64,000 bases of DNA from Euryodendron excelsum. Taxonomy: Eukaryota; Streptophyta; Magnoliopsida; Ericales; Pentaphylacaceae. Position 1 is the stretch's first letter; each line of letters starts with the position of its first letter. Below the pieces are notes generated by a model that was not told the origin of the DNA, made no database searches, and saw nothing but the letters and a program-made list of their open reading frames with translations. Location: positions 17,782,501 to 17,846,500 of the forward strand of contig CM065385.1 in NCBI GenBank assembly GCA_033060915.1, given 5' to 3'. The position numbers were made by a program, and so were the translations under genes. Below, piece after piece: positions 34,573 through 46,262 of this stretch.

Positions 34573-37500
34573 GAAATTTGTGAAATTTGTCAGGCTGTTT
34601 TTGCTTTGCTGTTTTTCTGCCATCTGATTTACTTGGGAATATTTATATCTGTAGTAATGGATTCTTTTGAGGTCGCAATCTGCACCTTATCGTTCAAGGA
34701 ATCCAAACTCTGGATCAGAGATTTGAGGTTACAATTAACAGATGGGACGAACCCATCTCCTCTTTTCATAACCTGATGAGAAAACTTAAGTTGAAACAGT
34801 GCAGAAACTTCGACGCATCTGGTTTTTTTTCTGCACCTAGCCAAGCCAGAGGAGGTTCATGCTTGTTAAGTATTCTGAGTTCATGAAAGCTTGGAACCGC
34901 TTCTGCGTCTGACATGCAATGATTTGTTGCGGTGTGCATGGGACTGGATGGTTCGAGGCCATGCCAAATCCTCATGGTATGTTCCAATGTACTGCAGTGT
35001 CTGGAATAATTAGCCTCTTGACTGAGTTCTTTATTAATTTTTGTTAGTATGAGACAGGTAATGAAACTTTGCACTGCATTTGGACATAGCATGACTTTCT
35101 GGTGTCCTATTTCAAAGTAAAACATCATGAAACCTTCGTTTTTTTTTTTTTTTTTTTTTTTGGTCATTTGTTACCTTAGCAGTGAAATTTTTAGGTTCTT
35201 TTATGCTACGTTTGGATTTGGAATCTATCAAGAGAGGAAAATGAAAGGAAAAGAAAACTACTTAAACAGATTCGTTTTTTGTTTTAATATCTGTGGGTAA
35301 CCAAAAATTAATTTGTTGAGAAATACTAATATATTTTCTTTTCATTTGTAGTTTTTTTTTTTTACTTTGTATTTTATTTTATCCTTTTCCTTTAGATATA
35401 GTAATTTAGTTTGACAATTATAAGCAACATCTAAGTAATTGATTCGTAAAGCAGGAGCTAGAGTGGAAAAACGAGCATCATTTGTTAAAAAAAAAAATCA
35501 AAAGCAGGAGTAGTATCAAAGTGCATGTAAATATACATAATAATATATCTAAACATAAACGTATATCTTTTATTTAATAGCTTTTAATTTTTCTGTTCAG
35601 CAATTTCTTGAAAAGAAATGCCTAAATTATGGTATTTAAAACAAATAAAAGAAACGTAATAATCAAAGGAATCTTACTTTTTATTTAATAACAAAATTTT
35701 ATGCAAAATCTCAATAAAAGATAAGTTATTGTGTTTTAATATCATGACAAAATACACGTGGTAACCGTTTGTTGGTCCAAACTAAAATTTGATAATTTGA
35801 CTATTAGAGTTTGAATAATTGATAGAAATTTGCTCTCAATTAGCTAACTCGAGTTCATTGATTGTTTCCCTGGTAACAATGTTGGCCCCGCTGGTAACGA
35901 CTGATGATTTTTCAACGGTCGTATAAATTTGCAAAGGGTTTGTTTGATAGCAGAAATTACCTGATTTTGAATGTCCAATTTTCAGATTAGTTAATTCTAT
36001 GTTTAAAAAAAAAAACTCAAAATTTATTTCTTGAAAATTATAAAATTTTAAATTATTCTAATTATATGATAAAACACATTCAATTTAATTTGTTAATCTG
36101 CTAATTTTTAAAAAATAACCAAATTGTAAATTTTGAGAAAAGTTAAGGGGCTCTAATATATTTATTATTGACCACTTAATGATTGGTTTGGTGGGTAAGA
36201 GGTGGAATTTTCTTGCATCCTCCTAGCCGCCCATAAAATCAAATCTATTCTTCAATATAAATTTACTCTTTGACGCTGAAAGTACGTGATGAGACTTGAG
36301 TTTTAATTTTTATCTTAAGTGTGTGTAATAAAAATTTTTTACAAATAGTTATATAGTGTTGAGAGATAATGCTTTTGAACGATTATATAGAGCAGTGTAC
36401 CTATGTATTTATTTATTTATTGTACCAGAATATATATATATATATATATATATATACATTATTGATGGCAGATGGCATTGGATTCCCTGTTGCATTGTTC
36501 GTTGTGTGAGCAGCGCATGCTCTCCCTGGTCAACTTTTGTTAACCTTGACTTTGAAGACCACCAACTCCGTTGGTTGCAAATTTGACCGTTATGGCCGTT
36601 GAACAGTGGACAACGGCTGAGTTGATATTATTGTTCCTTTGACTTGAAACCCCTTGGTTTTTTCCCTAAAAAATTTCATGTACACTTCTATAATAAGTTG
36701 AATTGATGAAAACAATTAGATTGGATTGTCAAAGCTCTGCAAAAATCTCCAGCATTAAATTTGAATGAGGATTAGTTTTATATAAATTTTGGAGAAGTGC
36801 TCTCGTAAATTTACACACTCTCAAAGAAGTACCTTCAAAATTTAGAATAAAGCGCAAAACGCTAAAGAATTGACAAAGTCAAATTAATTACTATTTGAAA
36901 TATTAACGAACTGATTAATTGTACCAAATGCTTGCTAATGAGTAATAGGCCTTCATAATTCTAAACTTCTCATGCCATATAAGCTACTCATACATTTTTT
37001 TCTCAAAAGTGATTACACCACAAAAAATTTATCCTTTTTTAATGCATCCACCCTTCTAAAGGTGAGGCTGCAAACAGAGTAGAGATTGCGTATACGTTGG
37101 TGTACTGTGTACACTTTTGGTCATCATGTCGCGTAGGATTAATGTGCTAAGCCAAGTAGTATACATATTATCTTCGATCCCAAGAATCCGAATTGGAATC
37201 CGCCGCGAGAGGAGGCTGCCAAACCGATATCTCTCTGGGAAAGTAACTACTTTTTTTTTTTTTTTAAGAGGAAATCGCTGCACTGCAGTAATCATTTTGA
37301 GGATAAATCCGTAAATGTCACAATGCTTATCTTGCTTGAAATTGGAGATTGTGAGCAGGGACCGCACTATCTATTAGGTTGTGGAGTCAATTGACCCTAT
37401 CAAAATCTTTACAACCAGTAACAAAAGATTTTGATATTATACATTTTTTTTAAAAGGTTGGTAGCTTGACCTCTTGTACGTCTGGTTGACCCCATTAACT

Positions 37501-39085
37501 CCATATTCCCATCAGTGTCTCTACATGGGTGGTGGTTTCAGCCCCACTGCTGCTTAGAAGCTCTCCACCCGTAATTATGTAGGAGTAGGGTAGATCCTTA
37601 ATGATTGCTTTAAAAAAAAAAAAGGTTAGTCATTTAACCACATAATTTTGTGTACAAAATTTTTATAAATTTTTAGTTGCATTGCATAAACCTTCTTGTG
37701 ATTGAACAATAAAACAATCAATTTGGGTTTTATTAATCAAATTTTTATATCCAGCTATAAAGCAAACAATTTTTTTTTCTTTTTTTTTTTTGGGGGTTTT
37801 TATCATTTGGGTTGATATGCTCCCGATGCACCAATTTGGTTTTCTCCACTTGAGTTTCATATTTGCATGACGCCATCAACATTCCTGAAACCGTCACTAA
37901 CTGTGAGTGCTAGGCCATAAGAGTAGATTTGAAGGGCCGGTAATAGACAGATTCTATCACACTAATCTTGATTCTCTTTATTTTATTTTTTTTAAACACA
38001 AAAATTACCATGTGGCTTGTCGTTTTTGAGGGCCATTATCAGTGTGATCCAAGAAGCATTCTGGTTGCGAACAGTGGTTTTGATGTAGTACCTCAGCCAA
38101 TATTTTTTTTTCTTTTTTCTGATACAAGAGGGATTTTGTAAGGCATCGATACCCATAACCACTAATTGAGTACTCGACAAAAAATCTTATTATAGGTGTT
38201 TTCTAGCTAGTCGTACCTTTAATCTCTAATAACTTTTACAAGTTGCGCAATCGAAAGTTTACTTTGCTCCTAATCATCTCTCGCGCTCTAGGTAATAACT
38301 ATTAATATTTAATTTAATTAATGCACAAAATTTTAGTTTATCGGGATTGAAATCTAAAAAATTTCTCTAGCATCAATTAAACCTCCCACTTGATCTAACA
38401 TCTCTAGGCATGCTAATCAATATGAAATCTATATCATGCATGTATTAATTTTCTAACAAAATAAACATGCCAAACAATAAAAATAATATGAAATTTTAAC
38501 ATAACACGGAACAAAACCATGCTAATCAACAAAATAAATGTTAAAGAAATTATCCAATATGCTACCGTACTAAATTATAGCATATTCAAGGACAAAATAA
38601 GCAATTAGGCATTTATCATAATTTTTAAAATTTTAAACAGTTAAAAATACCAAAAATAAAATCAAAGAAAACATCTGGAAGCCTTTAAAAAATACAGAGA
38701 GCAGCCCAATACTAAGAACAGAATACCAGAAACCTGAAACACTAAAATAGAGACCCCAAACAGTCTTGTACGCGCCGCATGCACGAGTGGGCTTAGATTT
38801 CCTTTTTTTTCTTTTTTTTCATAAAATAAAATAAAAAATAAAAAAAAATTTTGTTTAAATTTAAAAAAAAATCTGAAACATATATTTAAAAATAAGAGAT
38901 CAAATTTGTAATATTCTGGAAAAAAATCAGAATAAAAACAACGCTAAAAATTATTTCCAGTTCTTCTTTTTCCTTGAATAATTCTAATAAGAATTTCAAG
39001 GTAATTTTTTACCACCATAACTCTCAAACCGTAAGTCCAAATGACACAAATAATATGTCATTGGAAAGGATTTGAAAAGACGATT
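34573..39085. other. Intergenic region, no gene recognised
   Basis: 3' flank of the WD40 gene, then AT-rich DNA with poly-T (35,139-35,161), (TA)n at 36,430-36,456 and other homopolymer runs (37,249-37,265; 37,611-37,623). The part next to 39,085 probably belongs to the copia-type element whose LTR is at 41,988-42,365, since a solo LTR interrupts it. No supported ORF. Confidence 0.5.
36430..36456. repeat. (TA)n microsatellite
   Basis: About 13 TA units in an AT-rich spacer. Confidence 0.95.
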
Positions 39086-39090
39086 ACAAC

Positions 39091-41665
39091 TGTCACGCCC
39101 CATAACCCAGCCTATACAGGTTTTGGGTACATGACCGGCTAGTAGCAAGGCTACTCAAGACTGCATTATATAAATTGGTTGATCACCTGTGCATAATCAT
39201 TTAGAATGATGCATAATTGCGAAAAATAAAACTTTTGATAACTTGAAAACATAAGTTGTGTAATACATGGTAGAGCTGTGCCTAATCCAAAACATAACAT
39301 ACATAAGAACCAAATCAAGGTCCACCAAAGTTATAGCATTATATTATTACAAAACATTGGGTCAAGCCCTCAAACATTATACAAAACATAGGCCCGTGGG
39401 CTATAACTCAAAATCCACATATGGCCTCGCTTTAAGGCCTTCCGGATTGGCTACCTAAAAATCATTTGAGAAAACGTAAGCTAATGCTTAGTAAATAACA
39501 ATGATGCATGAGGGAGAAAATATCATAGACTAGCAATTATATCCAACATACAATGATAGATAATTATTTATGTATAAGGAAATGAGCTTTTAAACGTTTA
39601 AAGCGTAGACTTGTAACTCATAGGTAACGTAAACATCATTTGAAATATATTATCATAAGAAGAGATGCAACATAACATTATTTTTGATATAGCATTTCAT
39701 AACTTGTCGTAAAACATGTGAACATATCATAGTTCTCAGTTCAAAACATAAGTGTACTACAACTCGACATATGAGCTAGGCTCCATAGTAACCATGTTGG
39801 TCACACTAAGGCTCTTTAGGCCAGGGACGTCCCCCAACATAGATAGTTTATTTCTCATCCCCTATCGTAGGACTATCGGGCTAGATTAAAGTCCTGCCAC
39901 GAGAAGACTCAAGTTGGTACCATACATTAAAAACTTAGCATCTCTTTCATTTAAACATTATAGTTCATAGTTTTCATTCATAACATAAATATAACTAGCA
40001 TGCATTTGAAATATGACATTTGTAATTGAACATAACATTGAGGCATTAAATTGTATGGAAAACATTCATGATATAGAAGTGAGCTTAAAATGTTTGGAAA
40101 ATAATAGAGTTTTACTCATGGCATATCGTTACTCACCTCTCTCCGATAGAATGGATGGTAGACAAGGTGTTCCTATATAAATGCACGTAGAAGTAAAGAA
40201 ATATCAATATAAGACTCTAAGGTAAAGCAATAACACATAAGTCAAGACTAAGCACATAAACACCTCGACCACGACTCGACAACACCTCATTCTCACAACG
40301 GCAGAGTGAGGCTAAACTCTAAGACAAAGCCCTGATGTAAAATAAGAACATAAAGTTGAGGTTTGAACATGAAAGCCAGAATGTCGACTCCTTTATCGAT
40401 TCCCAACCACCTCTCAAATATGAGTTTACACCCAATGCTAGTTCCATTTGAAAATAGGCTTAAAGACCTTTATTTTGATAGGTCATGGGCCAAAAACACA
40501 TTTCGAGTGAAGAAGTTATACTTCCCGGAATGTGGACTAAAATTTTGAAAAACAATATTGTTGGCATAGATTTTGGGTCAAATTTAAACTTCCATAACTC
40601 TCAATGTATAAATAATTAGAGAACAAACTTTATATGGGCACAAAGGTCTAAGTCTATTTTTTAATGCTTCAAATGGGGCATCATTTCAAGTTTCCTAAAG
40701 AAAGTGATGTCTGTTTTGCTAAACAGTGTCGGGGCTGTCAAACACGAGCGTCAACAAGGGCGTCCTGACAACCTGAGGCTAACTTTTCCCCAAAAATTGA
40801 TCCTAATGACGCAAAATGTTGCATCCTGATGACCTGAGGGCTTGATACATCAAAAGCACCATCGTCAAGACGCAAAATGTTGCGTCCTAATGACTCTTGG
40901 CTACTCCAATACTTCAAAATTGATGGTCAGGATGCTAAAATGCGTCGTCCTAACGATCCCTGCATATTTTGTTCTAGAAAAAGGGTTCTCCAAGTCTTAG
41001 ATTTCCAATCCAAACCATTCCAAACTCTACCAAACTTTACCAATGCTTCTAGGGTTCAAAGATTAACCCAAAAGGATGACAATAACTCAAAATGGGGGAG
41101 AAAGAACAATTAAATCAAAAGGGATCTAAGGAAAAGATTCAAAACCCTAACATTTTATATATTTGGGGGTTTCAACCCCCAACTCTCCAATTCTCCAATA
41201 TTGAGCTATAAGTTCTCAAATTTAAAGTAATTGAGACTCAAGAAGTCCCCCAAAACAAACCCAAACACCCCAATCCATATAGATGCATATATACCATTTC
41301 CTAACACAAGATAGATACATATACATATAACATTGTAGAGAGAGAATGGGACCTTACCTTCTTCAAGCTTGTTCAAGTCTTCAAATGACTTCTCTTGGCT
41401 TGGGTTGAGACTCTCCAAGCTTCCCTTCTCCTTCTCCTTCCTCTTCTTCTTCTTCTCCCTCTCTCTCTCTCTAACTGTGGTGGGTGTGTGTGTATAAGAG
41501 TGATACACGTGAGAATAATCTAATGTGTCTCACCCCATGGACTTAAGTAACAACATTCACTCATATTGGTCATATTTGACCCAAAAGATGAAATAATTAA
41601 CTTTAAACATTGCATACACTAGAAATTCTCATTAATATAATTAAATAGATATTTGGGATATCACA
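39091..41665 (+). mobile_element. Solo LTR (2.58 kb), Ty3/gypsy type, target duplication ACAAC
   Basis: Begins TGTCACGCCCC, a common start of plant gypsy LTRs, and ends GGGATATCACA. Identical 5-bp repeats ACAAC flank it at 39,086-39,090 and 41,666-41,670. No internal region is present, so it is a solo LTR. It has a palindrome region (about 40,740-40,960, with GACGCAA/TTGCGTC at 40,869-40,886), a TATA-like TTTATATATTT at 41,154-41,164 and a (CT)n near 41,457. It encodes no protein. Confidence 0.85.
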
Positions 41666-41987
41666 ACAACAATATAAATTTCAGCGATCAAAAAAATCGC
41701 ATGGAGAGAGAATGAAGAAGACAAAGTTTATGCAGTCGTAACTAAGATTGCAATTTTCTCTCAGTCTACCAGACCTTTAAAGACAAAAATTTTCAAATAT
41801 AATCAACAATTTATAGACTACAACATACTCAAAAAATCAGTCAATTTTGTGACTGTTATTCTACGACACCATTAACGCCTATTTGAAGCTTTTATGCAAA
41901 ACAATGCATATAATCCATGTATATGCATTTAAACAGTAGATAAATAATATAAAGTAATGAGAACATCCTAACAAGCTCTAATACTAA

Positions 41988-42365
41988 TGTAAGAAATACT
42001 GAAACGAATGCGGAAGTGAATTAAACTCGTATCTTGAATGCTTAATCTGAAATCGAAAAGGATATTCTATGTACTGACTTCAAGCAGTTAGTATTGTTAC
42101 AATAAAGAACAATACTGTGCTTTCACAGCACAAAAATCTTAATTTCACGTCTGTATATTTTACCAAGAGAGAATGATCTGACGTTCAATCGGTCGTAACA
42201 TTGGATGCTCTTCGTGTTTATATTGACACCCAATAGGCATCAACGAAGGGTCACTATCCAATGGACATGTCTGTTCTTTAACAGTCATGTTTGTACATTT
42301 GTGATTATCAGATTGACTCATCATGAGCGCCCCTTTGGGTCCATGACCTAACCCGAATACCAACA
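41988..42365 (-). mobile_element. Ty1/copia-type LTR with initiator-tRNA primer site
   Basis: On the minus strand it begins TGTTGGTATTCGGG and ends TTTCTTACA (378 bp, TG...CA). Just after it (41,987-41,970) reads TTAGTATTAGAGCTTGTT, a decayed form of the initiator-Met tRNA primer site TGGTATCAGAGC. It is therefore a 5' LTR with the internal part running leftward, split by the solo LTR at 39,091-41,665. No gag or pol and no second LTR was found, suggesting a non-autonomous or deleted element. Confidence 0.6.
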
Positions 42366-43605
42366 GTTAGTGTAAGTTTGAAGAAACATAATTTCTTAAT
42401 CAGTTGACCTTTTTAAGTTTTAGGTCAGTTGTAATACTTTTGACTGTCTATAGAAGAAGGGTAGATTGTTTTTTTTTTTTTTTTTTGACTGGTCAAGTAA
42501 TTCCCTTGTTTTGTTTTAGGGTTCTATGGCTATGCCCATCCAGCCTTTGTTTGGAAGAATAGTTTTGCTAGTCCAATTGTTTAGACATAAACAGTGCTTG
42601 CAGATTCTTCTGTTTTCATAAGCTTCCCACTGCCATGTTAATTTTTTCGAACTTCAAAGGTCTTAATGTATGATTTTAAGTTCATTCCATTGGAGATTCG
42701 TTCATTGTGATCCAATCAAAGGCAAGTGAACGTTTTCAAAATTCAAAACCTTTTGTTTTGTTTGTTTGTTTTTCTGTGTGTGTCTTTGTGTTCTAGATTG
42801 GGAAAATTATGTGAAAATCAAACGTTTCGAGCTAAAACTTCAAAGATGGTGAAACCGTAGGGCACGTCTTATGAAGAAGAATCTAATCGCAATGACATCA
42901 GAAGAAGAATATTGTTTCTTTTTACAGAACCTAATGGCAATGACATCATTTTTCTTTTACACATTCTGCTTGGTTGCCAGCTAAACATAAGAAAATAAAT
43001 GAGAACACAACTGCTACAAGTAACAAAAATATCAAACGTAACAAATTTGGTTTGTGGGAAATCCTAATAAAGTTGCTATCCTAAATTTCCTGGCAAAGGA
43101 TTGAACAATCCCAACTTGGTCAACCAAACAAATTAAAATAAGAAGAAATAAAACTAAAAAGAACCATCGCAACTTAGTAGAACTTAATTTGCCAAGAAGA
43201 GAAAAATTTGGACCAACTTCACACACTGGCTCAACGACGCCTAATTGGCTGACTCTCTGCAGCGGCCCCTCCTTTCCTATAGTTTTGCCTTTAACATGAC
43301 CCATTTTTTTAAGCGAAGTCAGGGTTATAAACTTGTACATAATAGATATATATCATTTACATATTATCTTCCAGTAGACTAACCAATCAAGCACCAATTG
43401 GACCCACCATTAGGTCGGTCCTACACAGGAAATTTTGTTTGCTGTACGTAGGAATGAACTGGGTCATGGTCACGGTTGATTCTAGTAGACATGTGGACCT
43501 TCTTGAGTGGGTGCGTGCCATTAAGCAAGCAAGCATGGCTCCCCATTGAAACAATGCCCTGCGATGGACTACCAGATTGGACCTCACCTATATAGTGCTA
43601 TATAA

Positions 43606-43639
<34 letters not shown>

Positions 43640-43902
43640 TTGCTTTTTCTCTAACAACATGAGGTTCAAAATGTCATTGTCGCAAAGAGGTTCAGCCACA
43701 AACTCAAGGAACAACAAAAACGCGTCGTAGCCGTTGGATTGAAGACCAAGGCAACATGAAAGTCAATGGCGTAACAGTTGATGTATCCAATGGAGGCGTA
43801 TAACTTTTTTTTTTTTTTTTTTGGGTAAGGAAGGAGGACACCCAAGAATTCTTCAAAAGAGAATTCAAATAACGTCATTATTCAGTCAATGGCTGCTTTA
43901 TA
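42366..43902. other. Intergenic region, no gene recognised
   Basis: AT-rich spacer with poly-T at 42,468-42,486, (TA)n plus poly-T at 43,603-43,641 and poly-T at 43,806-43,822. Short reading frames show no known domain. Confidence 0.45.
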
Positions 43903-44162
43903 CATATAATATATTTATATATAGAGAGATAAGAATAGCATTTTCCATAGCTTATATATACAGACACATCTTCCTGCCATCTTCTTTGAACCAACACTGC
44001 AGGTTCTCTCTCAAACCTCAAACAACACGTACCCTCAAAACGCACTCTATGCCATAAACCCATTAAGCAAAAACCGTTCAAAACCAGAGAGAGACACAGA
44101 GAGAGAGAGAGAGAGAATTCAATTCTTACCTCTCAGTCTATTCTGATTTCTTCTACATTTCA
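43903..44162 (+). promoter_or_regulatory. Promoter and 5' UTR of the small gene
   Basis: TATA-rich DNA (43,903-43,925) and a compact TATATATA at 43,953-43,960 lie about 200 bp before the ATG. A (GA)n run follows at about 44,089-44,116, typical of plant 5' UTRs. Confidence 0.5.
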
Positions 44163-44471
44163 ATGGAATCATCATCATCATCATCTGTACGTCAGAGTGA
44201 ACCCCAGAAGAACTTCACGGACTCCGACATGGCGGAAGCGGCTCAGCAGCTCATGCAACTGAGCGGAGAAGATGAAAACAGCAGCAGCAGCAGCAACAAA
44301 AAGAAGAGCAAAAAAGAGAATGAACAGAACCATAGCGAAGTCACTTCAGCCAAGATCAGAAAAGTAGTAGAGACTTTCCGACCGAAGACGCAGAGGTACC
44401 GATCAATCGCCCATATATACATGGCAACAAAGCCGTTGAATGTCATACATAGCAAGAAGATAAGGTCTTGA
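44163..44471 (+). CDS. Small plant protein of unknown function
   Basis: Single exon, 102 residues, ATG to TGA, preceded by a TATA box and a GA-rich 5' UTR. It has an N-terminal poly-Ser run (3-8), an acidic patch with DMAEAAQQLMQLSGEDE (about 22-38), a second poly-Ser, a Lys-rich stretch (KKKSKK, likely nuclear), and a C-terminal block PKTQRYRSIAHIYMATKPLN (about 73-92). The EQLMQLS-like helix and the RYRSIxxIYxxTKP block look like those of a small plant-specific family without a known role. CAGAG|GTACC in the codons before YRS resembles a donor site, so an intron is possible, but the frame reads through cleanly. No transmembrane or signal segment. A real gene is likely; its function is not known to me. 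Confidence 0.7.
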   Translation: MESSSSSSVRQSEPQKNFTDSDMAEAAQQLMQLSGEDENSSSSSNKKKSKKENEQNHSEVTSAKIRKVVETFRPKTQRYRSIAHIYMATKPLNVIHSKKIRS

Positions 44472-45292
44472 AAAACCCCTAATGGGATTCTTTTAGGAGG
44501 CTAATCTAGTAAGTTGTGCAAAGACTTATTTTATAACTGTCCTTTTTTATGGAAAATTGAGGATGGATGGTACCTTCTTTGCTTTTCTTTCGTAGATTTG
44601 CACTTTGCATTAGAACTTGAAATGGATAGATAGTTATAGATTATAATATGTTTCTTTTGATGGCTGTGCATGTTGATGATGAAGCTTGATTTTTAGAGAT
44701 TTTTTCTTAATTGGTTTGGTTGGTTTGAATTTAAAACTTCCAAAGAAGAAAAAATGGGATTTTTAAGATTGTCGTTATAGTAGAGAGAGAGAGAGAGAGA
44801 GAGAGATATGGCTGTCCTTGGTTACTTGCGAAAAATGGCTTTGACATCTTGACATGGCACGTGTGTGTGTATATACACTATACAGGCGTTTTGGGGTGGC
44901 AAAGTAATAGAAGATCACACATGCAATACTTGAATTGCTGAACTTTAATACCAAAATACATATTTTCTCTAACATATGAAGGACTTTGAGTACTTCTACT
45001 GTATGTTAATGCAGCTATACTTCCTGGTTTCTTTCGCTGCGTTGGATACACAAAAGAGGAGTAAAGAGAAGTGTAGATTATGAGGGGGATTAATCTAGTG
45101 GGAATGGTGCCTCCACTCAAGCCACGAGTTTATTGCTTTAACTCACCTTCCCTTTTTCAATGGCTTTGGCCCTTCTATGTACAAATATACATATTTATAT
45201 ATAGCAAATGGGAGAGGAAAAGCCAAGTTTTTAACACGGAACCTATCAGCAGGTGTGACACGGGTCTACCACCAGGTCAACCCCATCGCTTG
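44472..45292. other. 3' flank of the small gene and spacer
   Basis: AT-rich. Apart from the (GA)n run I see only the probable 3' UTR and nothing coding. Confidence 0.4.
44782..44806 (+). repeat. (GA)n microsatellite
   Basis: About 12 units, 310 bp downstream of the small gene's stop codon. Confidence 0.95.
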
Positions 45293-46077
45293 TAGGGATA
45301 GCAATGAATTGGGACGAAAGCTAGGATCTCAATCTTCACCTCTACATAAAATATATGTTTCTATTTTTGTATGGGGATTAATTTGAATATTTATCCCCGT
45401 CGTCACAGATACAAGGTTGCTTCTATCTCCACCTTCACCTCTATCTCAACCCCCACCTCCTCCTCCGTCTCTACCCCTAGTCCAAGCCCAATCTCAAACT
45501 TTTCTTTTTATTTTTTTTCTTTTTTGGTACAAAAGAAACAAACAACACAAAGCCTAATAAAAAAATTAAAAATAAAAAAAAGAACTAAGTTAATCATGAA
45601 TATTAATAGTATCATGGTCTCCATTTGACAATAAGATGGAATTAACATCTAAACATTTTGGGTTGCATATAAATCAAAATAGTGTTATTATAGTGTCAAA
45701 AGAAATAAAGCTTAAAATAACAAATTAAAAGCCTATCCAACAAACAATATTAAAAAATTATTAAATATAAGTTGAACACTAATCAATACAAAGCCTAATG
45801 ATAATATCACTAGCACACCATATATAAAAAGTTAAAAACAATCTATATAAAAAATAAAAATTGCTAAAAGCAGATAAGAGGGGCAAGAGTTTTTTGGGGG
45901 GGGGGGGGGTGTGTTGGCGGGAGAAGAACTTACTGTATCCCCGCCTCCATCCTCGCATGAGTTTTCCTTTTGACTTTCATCTCTATCTCCATTCTCATTT
46001 TGTATCCTCCATCCACTCATGAATTTTCATTTTGAGCAGTCGGATTTTCACTTTTTCTCAGTCCATTGCCATCCCTA
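45293..46077. mobile_element. Non-autonomous hAT element (785 bp)
   Basis: Terminal inverted repeats TAGGGATAGCAATG (left) and TAGGGATGGCAATG (right, inverted) match at 13 of 14 positions and fit the hAT terminus TAGGGRTGGCAA. The 8-bp flanks ATCGCTTG and ATAGTTTG agree at six of eight, as an aged target duplication. Pyrimidine-rich subterminal words (CTCCACC, CATCTCTATCTCC) occur at both ends. The interior is AT-rich with a G14 run and encodes no transposase. Confidence 0.7.
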
Positions 46078-46200
46078 ATAGTTTGTTCCCTCTTCATGCT
46101 AATTGTGATATTTTCTTTCTCTTATTTAAGTTAGACAACAATCATAAAGGCTAACTGTGATATTTTCTTGCTAATTATGGGACGGAGGAACTGCACAGAC

Positions 46201-46262
46201 CCTAGAACTAGTCGAGGTGCAACAAGTTAGTCCGAACACCTGATTAGCAAAAAAAATAAAAA
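46201..46262 (+). mobile_element. SINE-like 3' end fragment
   Basis: CTAGTCGAGGTGCAACAAG and TCCGAACACC, followed by an A-rich end, parallel the 3' part of the SINE at 47,700-47,757 (GCTGAGGTGCGTGTAAG, CCCGGACACC). The tRNA-like head is absent. Confidence 0.35.
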
